Below, piece by piece: positions 1-5,649 of a stretch of 5,663 bases of DNA. The DNA lies in the NCBI GenBank assembly GCA_003526765.1, contig DPXZ01000028.1, forward strand, positions 1-5,663, written 5' to 3'. The notes beneath the pieces were generated by a model, which saw nothing but the letters and a program-made list of their open reading frames with translations, made no database searches and had not been told where the DNA came from. Made by a program: the position numbers and the translations under genes. The DNA is from Fervidobacterium sp. GTDB lineage: Bacteria; Thermotogota; Thermotogae; Thermotogales; Fervidobacteriaceae. How positions within the stretch are numbered: position 1 is the first letter of the stretch; every line of letters begins with the position of its first letter.

Positions 1-951
1 CCAACTTTCAAGAATGAAGGAAATCTCAATTCTGAGATTGGTCTTCCCCTTTCCATAATAAATTCTTACAAAGGTGAGGCACTCTTAGTATTGGAAATGG
101 GGCAACGTGTAGTGGGGGACATCGAGTATCTTTGCAAGTTCTTTCCACCAGATATCGGCATACTCTTGAATGCAGGAAGTGCACATGTTGGAATTGCGGG
201 TAGTTTGGAGAATATATTCAAGGGTAAATGGCAAATTGTTGAAGGTGCAAAAGAGGCCTTGGTAAATTACGATGATGAACGAATGAGAACGGCAAATTGC
301 GATAAATGCAGGTACTTCGGCACTTCCGGTGGGGATTACGTTCTAAAGGGCAAGAAATTCGATGGCAAATCAACTTTACTTAATTTCTATACTGGTGGCA
401 ACGATTATTTTTATCACTTACCTGGTTACTGGACAAAAGCAATGTCGATTTCCACACTCGTATCCTTTGCCATCTGCGATATGTTAGATATTATTTTCAA
501 TCCAAGTAACCTTTTGGAGTTCAAAACGCTCAAAGGAAGATTTAACGTACACAATTATCGAAATGGATATGTGATAGATGACTCGTACAATGCAAGTTAC
601 GAATCGTTCAAAATCGGTATCGAGGAGATTCGGGATTATTTTCCAAGGCCATATTACGCAGTAGTTGGTGCGATGAAGGAATTGGGGGAACATTCACGAT
701 ACTATCATGAGCAATTATCAAAATTGCTTGAAGATTTTGATGGTGTGATAGTTCTGGACAAAGAAGAGGAATCTGTACACATAAACCCGCCTAATGTGCT
801 CTTTAGAAGCACATCTATCGATGAAATAACAAACTTCGTCCAAACAAGAATACTTATTGATGATTTTTCAGGCACAGTCTACTTCAAGGCATCACACGCA
901 GTCCAATTGGATCAAGTTGTCGACAGAATACTCAATCTTCGGGAGGTATAA
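1..951 (+). CDS. murF: MurF, UDP-MurNAc-tripeptide:D-Ala-D-Ala ligase (5'-truncated by window edge)
   Basis: Cytoplasmic Mur ligase that adds D-alanyl-D-alanine to UDP-MurNAc-tripeptide, the last soluble step of peptidoglycan precursor synthesis. The frame is open from base 1, so the 316 visible residues are the central and C-terminal domains; the P-loop and UDP-binding domain lie upstream. Seen, numbered from base 1: a MurF-like stretch GNLNSEIGLPLS near residues 7-18, LEMG near 30-33, NAGSAHVG near 57-64, a lysine at residue 76 where Mur ligases carry the carbamylated lysine, IDDSYNAS at about 192-199 (MurF usually DDxYNANP), and VVGAMKELGEHS at about 221-232. MraY follows after 5 bases, as in dcw clusters. 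Odd points: the usual GxHNxxN segment reads LPGYWTKAMS, and the late KGSR-type motif reads KASH. I infer a divergent MurF; another Mur-ligase paralogue is less likely. Confidence 0.88.
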   Translation, partial: PTFKNEGNLNSEIGLPLSIINSYKGEALLVLEMGQRVVGDIEYLCKFFPPDIGILLNAGSAHVGIAGSLENIFKGKWQIVEGAKEALVNYDDERMRTANCDKCRYFGTSGGDYVLKGKKFDGKSTLLNFYTGGNDYFYHLPGYWTKAMSISTLVSFAICDMLDIIFNPSNLLEFKTLKGRFNVHNYRNGYVIDDSYNASYESFKIGIEEIRDYFPRPYYAVVGAMKELGEHSRYYHEQLSKLLEDFDGVIVLDKEEESVHINPPNVLFRSTSIDEITNFVQTRILIDDFSGTVYFKASHAVQLDQVVDRILNLREV

Positions 952-956
952 GTTGA

Positions 957-1883
957 ATGACAGCAGATAAATTACTAACCTTCATAGTTCTTCTTGCAGA
1001 GTTCGTAGTGGCGATGGCTATTTATCCAAAATACATAAGCTATATGAGAAAATTGAAAGTCGGACAGTACATAAGGGAAGAAGGTCCTGATCTTCACAAC
1101 TACAAAGCAGGAACACCAACGGCTGGCGGAATAGTCTTCATAATAATAACAATTGTTGCTGGACTTATTCTGAGAATACCGACTGAGTTGATGATTACTT
1201 TGATATTCTATGGATTTATAGGATTCTTGGATGATTATGTGAGCATAAGAAAAAAGAGGTCGTTGGGACTTAGGGCATGGCAAAAGTTAGTTCTTCAATT
1301 CGCTTTTTCGATTTGGGTAGCGTACACAATACTAAAGTATAGGCCCAGTAGCATATTTGGTATAGAAGTTCCTCAATGGCTCTTCTATCTCTTTACGATG
1401 TTCCTCGTTGCTGGATATTCAAATGCGGTGAATTTAACTGATGGGCTCGATGGACTTGCGGGTTCTGTCTTTACGACGAGCATGATTCCGTTCTTGTTCC
1501 TCACCAGTAAGTTTGAAAATTACAAGATGATTTTCGTGATCGTTGTTCCACTTTTGGCATTTCTTGCATACAACAGTAGACCAGCTAAAATTTTCATGGG
1601 TGATACGGGCTCGCTTGCACTTGGTGCATACATCTCTACGTATGCATTGATGACAGAAAACGAACTCCCATTGCTCTTCTTTACAACGATATTCTTGCTT
1701 GAAACACTCAGTGTTATATTACAAGTTGGTTCAATGAAACTGAGAGGAAAGAGAATCTTCAAAATGGCACCGATACATCACCATTTTGAATTGTTAGGTT
1801 GGCCGGAAGAGAAGATAGTCGGTGTCTTCAGTGCTTGGAATTTGGCTATTTCAATAATCTTCTCGATGCTATTTTTCAAATGA
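957..1883 (+). CDS. mraY: MraY, phospho-MurNAc-pentapeptide transferase
   Basis: Integral membrane enzyme that transfers phospho-MurNAc-pentapeptide from UDP to undecaprenyl phosphate, making lipid I. The 308 residues are somewhat shorter than the 320-360 typical of the family, but all signatures are present: GTPTAGG at 52-58, the LDDY aspartate pair at D92-D93, SNAVNLTDGLDGLAG at 155-169, FMGDTGSLALG at 213-223 with D216, and APIHHHFELLGWPE at 271-284 with the three histidines 274-276. The triple-histidine loop and pentapeptide-type motifs separate it from the WecA/TagO branch. About ten hydrophobic segments are visible. The ATG at 957 has GGGAGG at 941-946, 10 bases upstream; the nearer TTG at 953 leads to a stop after five codons. 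It is almost certainly co-transcribed with murF. Confidence 0.97.
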   Translation: MTADKLLTFIVLLAEFVVAMAIYPKYISYMRKLKVGQYIREEGPDLHNYKAGTPTAGGIVFIIITIVAGLILRIPTELMITLIFYGFIGFLDDYVSIRKKRSLGLRAWQKLVLQFAFSIWVAYTILKYRPSSIFGIEVPQWLFYLFTMFLVAGYSNAVNLTDGLDGLAGSVFTTSMIPFLFLTSKFENYKMIFVIVVPLLAFLAYNSRPAKIFMGDTGSLALGAYISTYALMTENELPLLFFTTIFLLETLSVILQVGSMKLRGKRIFKMAPIHHHFELLGWPEEKIVGVFSAWNLAISIIFSMLFFK

Positions 1884-1977
1884 TAGAATGATAAATGACA
1901 ATACATCACCAATAATAGCTTCTGAAATAGCTTTTTGAATGGCTCCATGCTTTTTAGACAACTTTTGAATTGTTAGT

Positions 1978-1983
1978 GGGAGG
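1978..1983 (+). promoter_or_regulatory. Shine-Dalgarno sequence that questions the start of the WecA-like gene
   Basis: GGGAGG, identical to the ribosome binding site of mraY, lies 44 bases before the first ATG of the next gene. The codon 8 bases downstream in that gene's frame is ATT at 1992. Between the in-frame TAG at 1974 and the ATG at 2028 there is no ATG, GTG or TTG in frame. The ATG at 2028 has no purine-rich site before it. Confidence 0.6.
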
Positions 1984-2027
1984 CTGTCACGATTTTAATA
2001 CCTAATTCTATAACTTTATTTGGTACA

Positions 2028-2930
2028 ATGTTCTTCATCCTCATACCAATTCTATTGATACAGCTACTGAGGACCTTTTCAATTAGGACAAACATACTTT
2101 TGGAATATCCGGATGAAAGAAAACAACACAACCACCCCGTTCCGTTGCTTGGTGGTCTTGTGTTGTTTATCAGTACAATCATTTTCTCAGTTTTGGGACT
2201 AATAGAAAACAAATTAACTTGCGATATCTGTTTTTATCTTGTATTCATCATCGGAATTTTGGACGACCTATTCGAATTGCGTTACTATGTGAAACTCATA
2301 ATGCAGATCCTCGTTAGTATATTGTATGTACAAAACAATGTAATAGCTATTACCGACAACAATACAATTAACAGCATCGCAACTGCAGTCTGGTTTGTGG
2401 TCATATTAAATGCTTTCAATTTGATCGACGGAATAAATGGACTCTTGATAGGTCTATCCATCATATATGCCGCATTCACCGGAAATATCTGGTTGGTACT
2501 CCCATTGTTTGTACTATTATTCTTCAATATGAACGAGAAAACATTTATGGGAGACTCTGGAGCATTTATGTTGGCTTACATATTCATATCTAGTAATTCG
2601 GCAAACATACCTACAAGATTCAGCGCACTAGTTGTATTCTTTGGCTATCCAATATACGAGATCACATCTTCGTTTCTTAGAAGGATTTTGATGAAGAAAA
2701 ACCCATTCAAACCTGACAGATATCATCTTCACTACATTGGAAGCGAACAATTCGGTTTGTCAACCTTCTTGATGCTAACATATTCTTTAACGTTAGGATT
2801 TGTACTCATCTCATCCCAAAAACTCGACTGGCTTATCTACCTCGGAATATGTACCGTCATCTTTATTTACCAACTCTGCTTCATCTTCCATACCGAGCGC
2901 ATGCTTAAGGGAGACGATGGCAACTTCTAA
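2028..2930 (+). CDS. WecA/TagO-like polyprenyl-phosphate N-acetylaminosugar-1-phosphate transferase (start possibly at 1992)
   Basis: Glycosyltransferase family 4 membrane enzyme, expected to move an N-acetylhexosamine-1-phosphate from a UDP-sugar to undecaprenyl phosphate and so start a surface glycan (teichoic-acid-like, O-antigen-like or secondary wall polymer). Seen from the ATG: PDERKQHNHPVPLLGG at 28-43, ILDD with D79-D80, NAFNLIDGINGL at 128-139, FMGDSGA at 173-179, and FKPDRYHLHY at 227-236, the WecA-type cytoplasmic loop (usually HLHH). It lacks the MraY triple-histidine loop. Hydrophobic segments run throughout, ending with one at about 267-287. From the ATG the first helix is short: the PDERK motif starts at 28, against about 37-40 in WecA and TagO as I recall them. 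Starting at ATT 1992 would add 12 residues and restore that spacing. The last 39 codons overlap the gene on the other strand. The exact sugar substrate cannot be read from the sequence. Confidence 0.9.
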   Translation: MFFILIPILLIQLLRTFSIRTNILLEYPDERKQHNHPVPLLGGLVLFISTIIFSVLGLIENKLTCDICFYLVFIIGILDDLFELRYYVKLIMQILVSILYVQNNVIAITDNNTINSIATAVWFVVILNAFNLIDGINGLLIGLSIIYAAFTGNIWLVLPLFVLLFFNMNEKTFMGDSGAFMLAYIFISSNSANIPTRFSALVVFFGYPIYEITSSFLRRILMKKNPFKPDRYHLHYIGSEQFGLSTFLMLTYSLTLGFVLISSQKLDWLIYLGICTVIFIYQLCFIFHTERMLKGDDGNF

Positions 2931-3725
2931 TTGAGAATCATCGGGCTGTGCCGTTGTTAATCTTTGCAGCAACATTCCAGGAGCAGCTAACACTCTCAAC
3001 CTTGGATACTTATCAAACAATCTAAGAAGTTCGTACGAAATGCCTGCAACGATTGGCAAAGCAATCAAACGCACCAAAATCCTCTGAACCATATTTAAAG
3101 TACCAAATAAACCGAACAAACTATGAACCAAAATCGCAACTAAGAGAAATATCATCAAGAAATTTGTACCACAACGTGGGTGGATCGTTGAGAACTTTCT
3201 GGCATTTTCTACACTTAGTTCCTCTCCACTTTCGTAATTATGAACTGTCTTATGTTCGGCGCCATGGTATTGAAAAACTCTTTTTATATCCTTTGACAGT
3301 GATATGATCCATACGTAGAGTAGAAAGATACCGAGTCTTATGAAACCATCTATCAGTGAGAAAAGGAACTCGTTATTCCTAATTCCCATCCACTTTGTTA
3401 TGTATGCAGGAGCAACTATGAACAAACCAAGAGCAAGCACAATCGCTATGAGGATTGAGATTATAGAGTCACTCTTTTTCATTTCCTCACCCGAAGATAA
3501 TTCAGCACTTAAATCAATGGCCTTCAAACCAAACGATAAAGAGTAGAAGAGACTAAAAAAACCTCTTATGAACGGTATCTTCATCCATTTATTATTTTGA
3601 GACACCCCGCCTAACTCTTTAACTGCTATGTCGCCATTTGCTTGTCTGACAGCGACAACGACTTTCTTTCCCATCATCAATACGCCTTCTATTACTGCTT
3701 GACCTCCAACTTTCAAATACGTCAC
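2811..3725 (-). CDS. DUF1385 (YqhQ-family) polytopic membrane protein of unknown function
   Basis: A 304-residue protein with the complete signature of the DUF1385/YqhQ family: GGQAVIEGVLMM at 7-18, a soluble N-terminal part, hydrophobic segments at about 88-110, 122-143, 187-209 and 214-232, YHGAEHKTVHNYE at 153-165, HPRCGTNFL at 182-190, and APGMLLQRLTTAQPDDSQLE at 248-267. The clustered conserved His, Glu and Cys residues suggest a metal site or catalytic centre at the membrane, but that is inference; I know of no established biochemical role. The start is GTG at 3725, with a poor GGAAAG three bases upstream and an in-frame TAG 12 bases before the start codon. The tail after about residue 285 is charged, probably variable, and overlaps the WecA-like gene antisense. 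An intrinsic terminator lies between this gene and the upstream spoVS unit, so it is probably transcribed on its own. Confidence 0.9.
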   Translation of the reverse strand: MTYLKVGGQAVIEGVLMMGKKVVVAVRQANGDIAVKELGGVSQNNKWMKIPFIRGFFSLFYSLSFGLKAIDLSAELSSGEEMKKSDSIISILIAIVLALGLFIVAPAYITKWMGIRNNEFLFSLIDGFIRLGIFLLYVWIISLSKDIKRVFQYHGAEHKTVHNYESGEELSVENARKFSTIHPRCGTNFLMIFLLVAILVHSLFGLFGTLNMVQRILVRLIALPIVAGISYELLRLFDKYPRLRVLAAPGMLLQRLTTAQPDDSQLEVAIVSLKHALGMEDEAELVNKDDGTYSEVDKPVEFLG

Positions 3726-3739
3726 CCACTTTCCAATCT

Positions 3740-3748
3740 ATTATCCCA
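3740..3748 (-). promoter_or_regulatory. Possible extended -10 promoter for the DUF1385 gene
   Basis: On the minus strand the sequence reads TGGGATAAT, a TGn extended -10 with GATAAT at 3745-3740, just after the terminator of the upstream unit. No convincing -35 is seen 16-18 bases before it. Transcription from here would begin near 3733, leaving a leader of under 10 bases before the GTG at 3725. This fits the lack of a good ribosome binding site, but the call is weak. Confidence 0.3.
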
Positions 3749-3757
3749 TTTGAGTTT

Positions 3758-3780
3758 AAAAAAGGTGCCATTCAGGCACC
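3758..3780 (-). terminator. Intrinsic terminator of the spoVS unit
   Basis: On the minus strand GGTGCC, loop TGAAT, GGCACC is followed directly by six T residues: a perfect 6-bp GC-rich stem with a U tract. It begins 9 bases past the stop of the 83-residue gene, so it ends the spoVS transcript before the DUF1385 gene. Confidence 0.88.
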
Positions 3781-3789
3781 AATTTGTCA

Positions 3790-4041
3790 CTATTTGTTTC
3801 CAGCGATCTCAACATACAAATCGAGAACCTTCCTAGCATTTTGATTCTCTAACAACAACTTGTAGAATTTGTAAGCTTCTACGTCATCTGGCGACTTCTT
3901 GTTTATGAAATATGCGAGTACTTTACTCTTAAAAACACTTGCCTCTTCTTCAGTCATATTCGCTATCGAGACGACTATATCGTAAATTCTCTGATCGTTA
4001 ATACAAGCTTGCGCAATATTTCTTAACTCTTCCATTATCAA
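3790..4041 (-). CDS. Unrecognised small helical protein downstream of spoVS
   Basis: I do not recognise this 83-residue protein. It is soluble-looking, with no signal peptide, membrane segment or cysteine-rich site (one Cys). Its composition suggests an all-helical fold: ELRNIAQACINDQRIYDIVVSIAN, then TEEEASVFKSKVLAYFINK, then DDVEAYKFYKLLLENQNARKVLDLYVEIAG when read in order. It sits 29 bases after the spoVS stop and is followed within 10 bases by an intrinsic terminator, so it is the second and last gene of the spoVS transcript. The start is either TTG at 4041 or, more likely, ATG at 4035 (81 residues); neither has a clear Shine-Dalgarno sequence, so it may depend on translation of spoVS. 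Its genuine nature rests on frame length, position, acidic-helical composition and the terminator. Confidence 0.72.
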   Translation of the reverse strand: MIMEELRNIAQACINDQRIYDIVVSIANMTEEEASVFKSKVLAYFINKKSPDDVEAYKFYKLLLENQNARKVLDLYVEIAGNK

Positions 4042-4070
4042 CGTTCAAAACTTCAATCGACCGCAATCCA

Positions 4071-4334
4071 TTACTTCTTTAGAAATACCTTGAAAGATAT
4101 ACCAGTTCTTGTTTCATCGCCGATTTGTATCTCTATGAATGCAGGAACTGCGTAGAGGTCTAGCTGCTCTTGCTCTAAAAATCTTCTTGCGATTGCCAAA
4201 GATTTCGAAGCTTGGTTAACGGCACCTGCACCGATAGCCTGAATCTCCACCTTCTCGTTCTTTTTCAATGAACCCACGATGGCACCTGCAACTTTGTTAG
4301 GATTAGACTTTGAACTCACTTTTAAAATCTCCAT
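4071..4334 (-). CDS. spoVS: SpoVS-family small protein (stage V sporulation protein S homologue)
   Basis: An 87-residue protein covering the full SpoVS domain: MEILKVSSKSNPNKVAGAIV at the start, then EVQ/EIQAIGAGAVNQASKSLAIARRFLE in the middle and a PAFIEIQIGDETRTGISFKV end. Family members are about 86 residues, so it is full length. The domain has an Alba-like fold, and nucleic-acid binding has been suggested. In Bacillus it affects sporulation and septation, but homologues occur in Thermus, Thermotogota and other non-sporulating bacteria, where the role is not settled. I chose ATG 4334 over ATG 4358 because AGGAGG lies 9 bases upstream and the family begins with ME(V/I)LKVS. It has its own promoter and forms a unit with the small gene downstream. 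Confidence 0.94.
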   Translation of the reverse strand: MEILKVSSKSNPNKVAGAIVGSLKKNEKVEIQAIGAGAVNQASKSLAIARRFLEQEQLDLYAVPAFIEIQIGDETRTGISFKVFLKK

Positions 4335-4389
4335 AATACCTATCCTCCTTGTACTCATAAGTATGCTACGGTGTTATTCATGATACTAT

Positions 4390-4418
4390 ATTTTAACACA
4401 TAATTTTGAAAAAATCAA
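4390..4418 (-). promoter_or_regulatory. Sigma-A-type promoter of spoVS
   Basis: On the minus strand TTGATT (4418-4413) and TAAAAT (4395-4390) are separated by exactly 17 bases, and the -10 is preceded by TGT, giving an extended -10. Transcription would start near 4383, leaving a leader of about 49 bases before the ATG at 4334. Confidence 0.78.
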
Positions 4419-4543
4419 ACTTTACCTCAAAATGCCATCGAAATTTATAGATCTTAACTTTGAACGAGCTATTTACACGTTGAAATATGTTACAAAAAGT
4501 AAGAATACATTAACATAAAATTATCATAATGTCGGAGGGCACG

Positions 4544-4552
4544 TGATAAAAT
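4544..4552 (+). promoter_or_regulatory. Likely extended -10 promoter of the rplU-prp-rpmA operon
   Basis: TGATAAAAT is a TGn extended -10 element with TAAAAT at 4547-4552. No good -35 lies 16-18 bases upstream. The predicted start near 4559 falls just before the large leader hairpin, which supports the call. The 4419-4543 stretch between the two divergent promoters is AT-rich and I see nothing else convincing in it. Confidence 0.55.
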
Positions 4553-4565
4553 AAACTGTGCATAT

Positions 4566-4634
4566 GGCACATAAAGCGCGTCTTTTAAACAGTTGGGGAT
4601 TCCCGCACGTCTCCAACTTACGTGTTTTAGTGCC
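4566..4634 (+). promoter_or_regulatory. Structured 5' leader of rplU (L21-leader-like RNA)
   Basis: A long nested hairpin fills the leader. The outer stem pairs 4566-4580 with 4621-4634: GGCAC, a bulged A, then TAAAGCGCG against CGTGTTTTAGTGCC, 14 pairs with two G-U. An apical stem pairs 4591-4599 (AGTTGGGGA) with 4610-4618 (TCTCCAACT), 9 pairs with one G-U, closing a 10-base loop. The structure ends 12 bases before the ribosome binding site at 4647-4652. Its position directly before rplU matches the known L21 leader, in which ribosomal protein L21 is thought to control its own operon. Family membership is inferred from location and shape, not from a model search. There is no U tract, so control of translation is more likely than termination. 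Confidence 0.75.
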
Positions 4635-4661
4635 TGTATATCATATAGGAGGTGAACTTTA

Positions 4662-4982
4662 GTGTACGCTATCGTAGAAAGCGGCGGAAAGCAGTACAAA
4701 GTGGAAGTTGGTGAAGTTTTCCACACTGAGAAAGTAAAAGGTGCTTCTCAAGGTGACAAGATTACGCTCGACAAAGTGATCATGGTTAAGGCAGATGATG
4801 GTGAGGTATTGGTTGGTAAACCATATCTTACAAACGTCAGTATAACTGGAACAGTTGTAGAGCATGCAAGGGCAAGAAAGATTTTGGTTGGCCAATTCAT
4901 ACCTAGAAAAGGCCACAAAACCGTTAATGGTCACAGACAGTGGTATACAACCATAAAGATAGAAAGTATAGAGATCAAATGA
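4662..4982 (+). CDS. rplU: 50S ribosomal protein L21
   Basis: A 106-residue L21 (family about 100-105) that binds 23S rRNA in the large subunit. It opens with the hallmark [18 protein letters not shown] at residues 1-18, has the central GKPYL...[17 protein letters not shown] region, and ends with the conserved GHRQWYT at 90-96 followed by TIKIESIEI. The start is GTG at 4662 with AGGAGGTGA at 4647-4655, so AGGAGG is 9 bases away. It is the first gene of the L21-Prp-L27 operon, behind a structured leader that probably regulates it. Confidence 0.97.
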   Translation: MYAIVESGGKQYKVEVGEVFHTEKVKGASQGDKITLDKVIMVKADDGEVLVGKPYLTNVSITGTVVEHARARKILVGQFIPRKGHKTVNGHRQWYTTIKIESIEIK

Positions 4983-5005
4983 CAACATCAATAAGTCGTT
5001 AGAAC

Positions 5006-5317
5006 ATGATAAGTTGTACGTTTGGAATGTCTAAGGGTATCTTTATCGACTTTGAAATTACTGGACACGCCAGTTATTCAAGAAAAGGACAAGATATAGT
5101 CTGTGCAGCTGTTAGTACTGTTTCTCAGCATACAGCTCGCGCTTTAGAAAAAGATGGTGCAAGCGTTAAGATAGAAGAAGGATACCTAAGAGTTGAGAAC
5201 ATACCAAGCAACGAAGTTTCGCAAAGATTTGTACGCGAGTTGTTTGAGACATTGCAAGATATTGCACAGCAGTATCCAAAATATATAAATTTGGAGGTGA
5301 ACGATGATGCACATTGA
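5006..5317 (+). CDS. prp: Prp, cysteine protease that trims ribosomal protein L27
   Basis: A 103-residue protein of the Prp (YsxB/DUF464) family, the protease that removes the N-terminal extension of L27 during ribosome assembly. The catalytic pair is in place: GHASY with His21 and [10 protein letters not shown] with Cys33, a 12-residue spacing equal to the His22/Cys34 pair described for Staphylococcus aureus Prp. Helical segments follow, as in the family. It lies between rplU (23 bases after its stop) and rpmA (14-base overlap), the standard arrangement in bacteria with extended L27. There is no clear ribosome binding site before the ATG at 5006, so expression is probably lower than that of its ribosomal neighbours, or coupled to rplU translation; this is inference. 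Confidence 0.94.
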   Translation: MISCTFGMSKGIFIDFEITGHASYSRKGQDIVCAAVSTVSQHTARALEKDGASVKIEEGYLRVENIPSNEVSQRFVRELFETLQDIAQQYPKYINLEVNDDAH

Positions 5318-5573
5318 TATACAGCTATTTGCAAAAGCAAGTGGAGCAGGTAGAAACGGAAGAGACAGTAGGCCAAAATACCTTGGTATAAAGAAACAAG
5401 ATGGTGAGCAAGTTATAGCTGGCAACATAATCATCAGGCAACGTGGAACAAAATTCTGGCCAGGACAAAATGTTGGAATGGGCAGAGACTATACGCTCTT
5501 TGCACTCAAAGATGGAGTTGTCAAATTTACCACCAAAAACAATAGAAAGTACGTAACTATAGTCAACGAATAA
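5304..5573 (+). CDS. rpmA: 50S ribosomal protein L27 with cleavable N-terminal extension
   Basis: An 89-residue L27, whose N-terminal arm reaches the peptidyl transferase centre. Conserved core: GAGRNGRDS at about 14-22, [16 protein letters not shown] at 39-54, [11 protein letters not shown] at 57-67 and KDGVVKF at 69-75. In front of it is an extension, MMHIDIQLF, followed by AKASG, which matches the LQFF-A type site that Prp cuts; removal would leave a protein beginning with Ala10. GGAGGTGA at 5293-5300 precedes two adjacent ATG codons, 5304 and 5307; either works, and the second leaves an 8-residue extension closer to the usual form. The start lies inside the prp gene, so the two are probably translationally coupled. 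Confidence 0.96.
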   Translation: MMHIDIQLFAKASGAGRNGRDSRPKYLGIKKQDGEQVIAGNIIIRQRGTKFWPGQNVGMGRDYTLFALKDGVVKFTTKNNRKYVTIVNE

Positions 5574-5649
5574 TGTACGGCAAGATGCAAATAGCACATC
5601 GAGTTATTAAGCAAGTTTTCAAACGTCTGATAAAAGGAGGAACATCGAT

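Noticed and set aside
1886..1940. Repeated AATAGCTT followed by T-rich sequence after mraY, as a terminator, and a 16-residue ORF from ATG 1888
   Set aside because: Only a 4-bp AGCT stem can form, and the tiny ORF has no ribosome binding site or conserved look.
3053..3546. Plus-strand open frames opposite the DUF1385 gene
   Set aside because: They lie fully inside a gene with intact family motifs on the other strand and show no protein signature.
4335..4358. Upstream ATG giving SpoVS eight more residues
   Set aside because: Those codons contain the AGGAGG ribosome binding site for ATG 4334, and the family begins at ME(V/I)LKVS.
4480..4508. TTGAAA as a -35 for rplU, with GAATAC or AATACA as -10
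   Set aside because: The -10 matches are poor and the start would lie over 50 bases before the hairpin; TGATAAAAT at 4544 fits better.
4540..4545. CACGTG palindrome as an operator
   Set aside because: A single 6-base palindrome overlapping the TG of the -10 is easily chance, and no second copy is arranged with it.
4659..4991. 110-codon open frame on the minus strand across rplU
   Set aside because: It is the antisense of a certain L21 gene, has no recognisable motifs and no credible ribosome binding site.
5574..5632. Possible terminator after rpmA
   Set aside because: No stem longer than three or four pairs and no T tract are seen, so read-through into the next gene is more likely.
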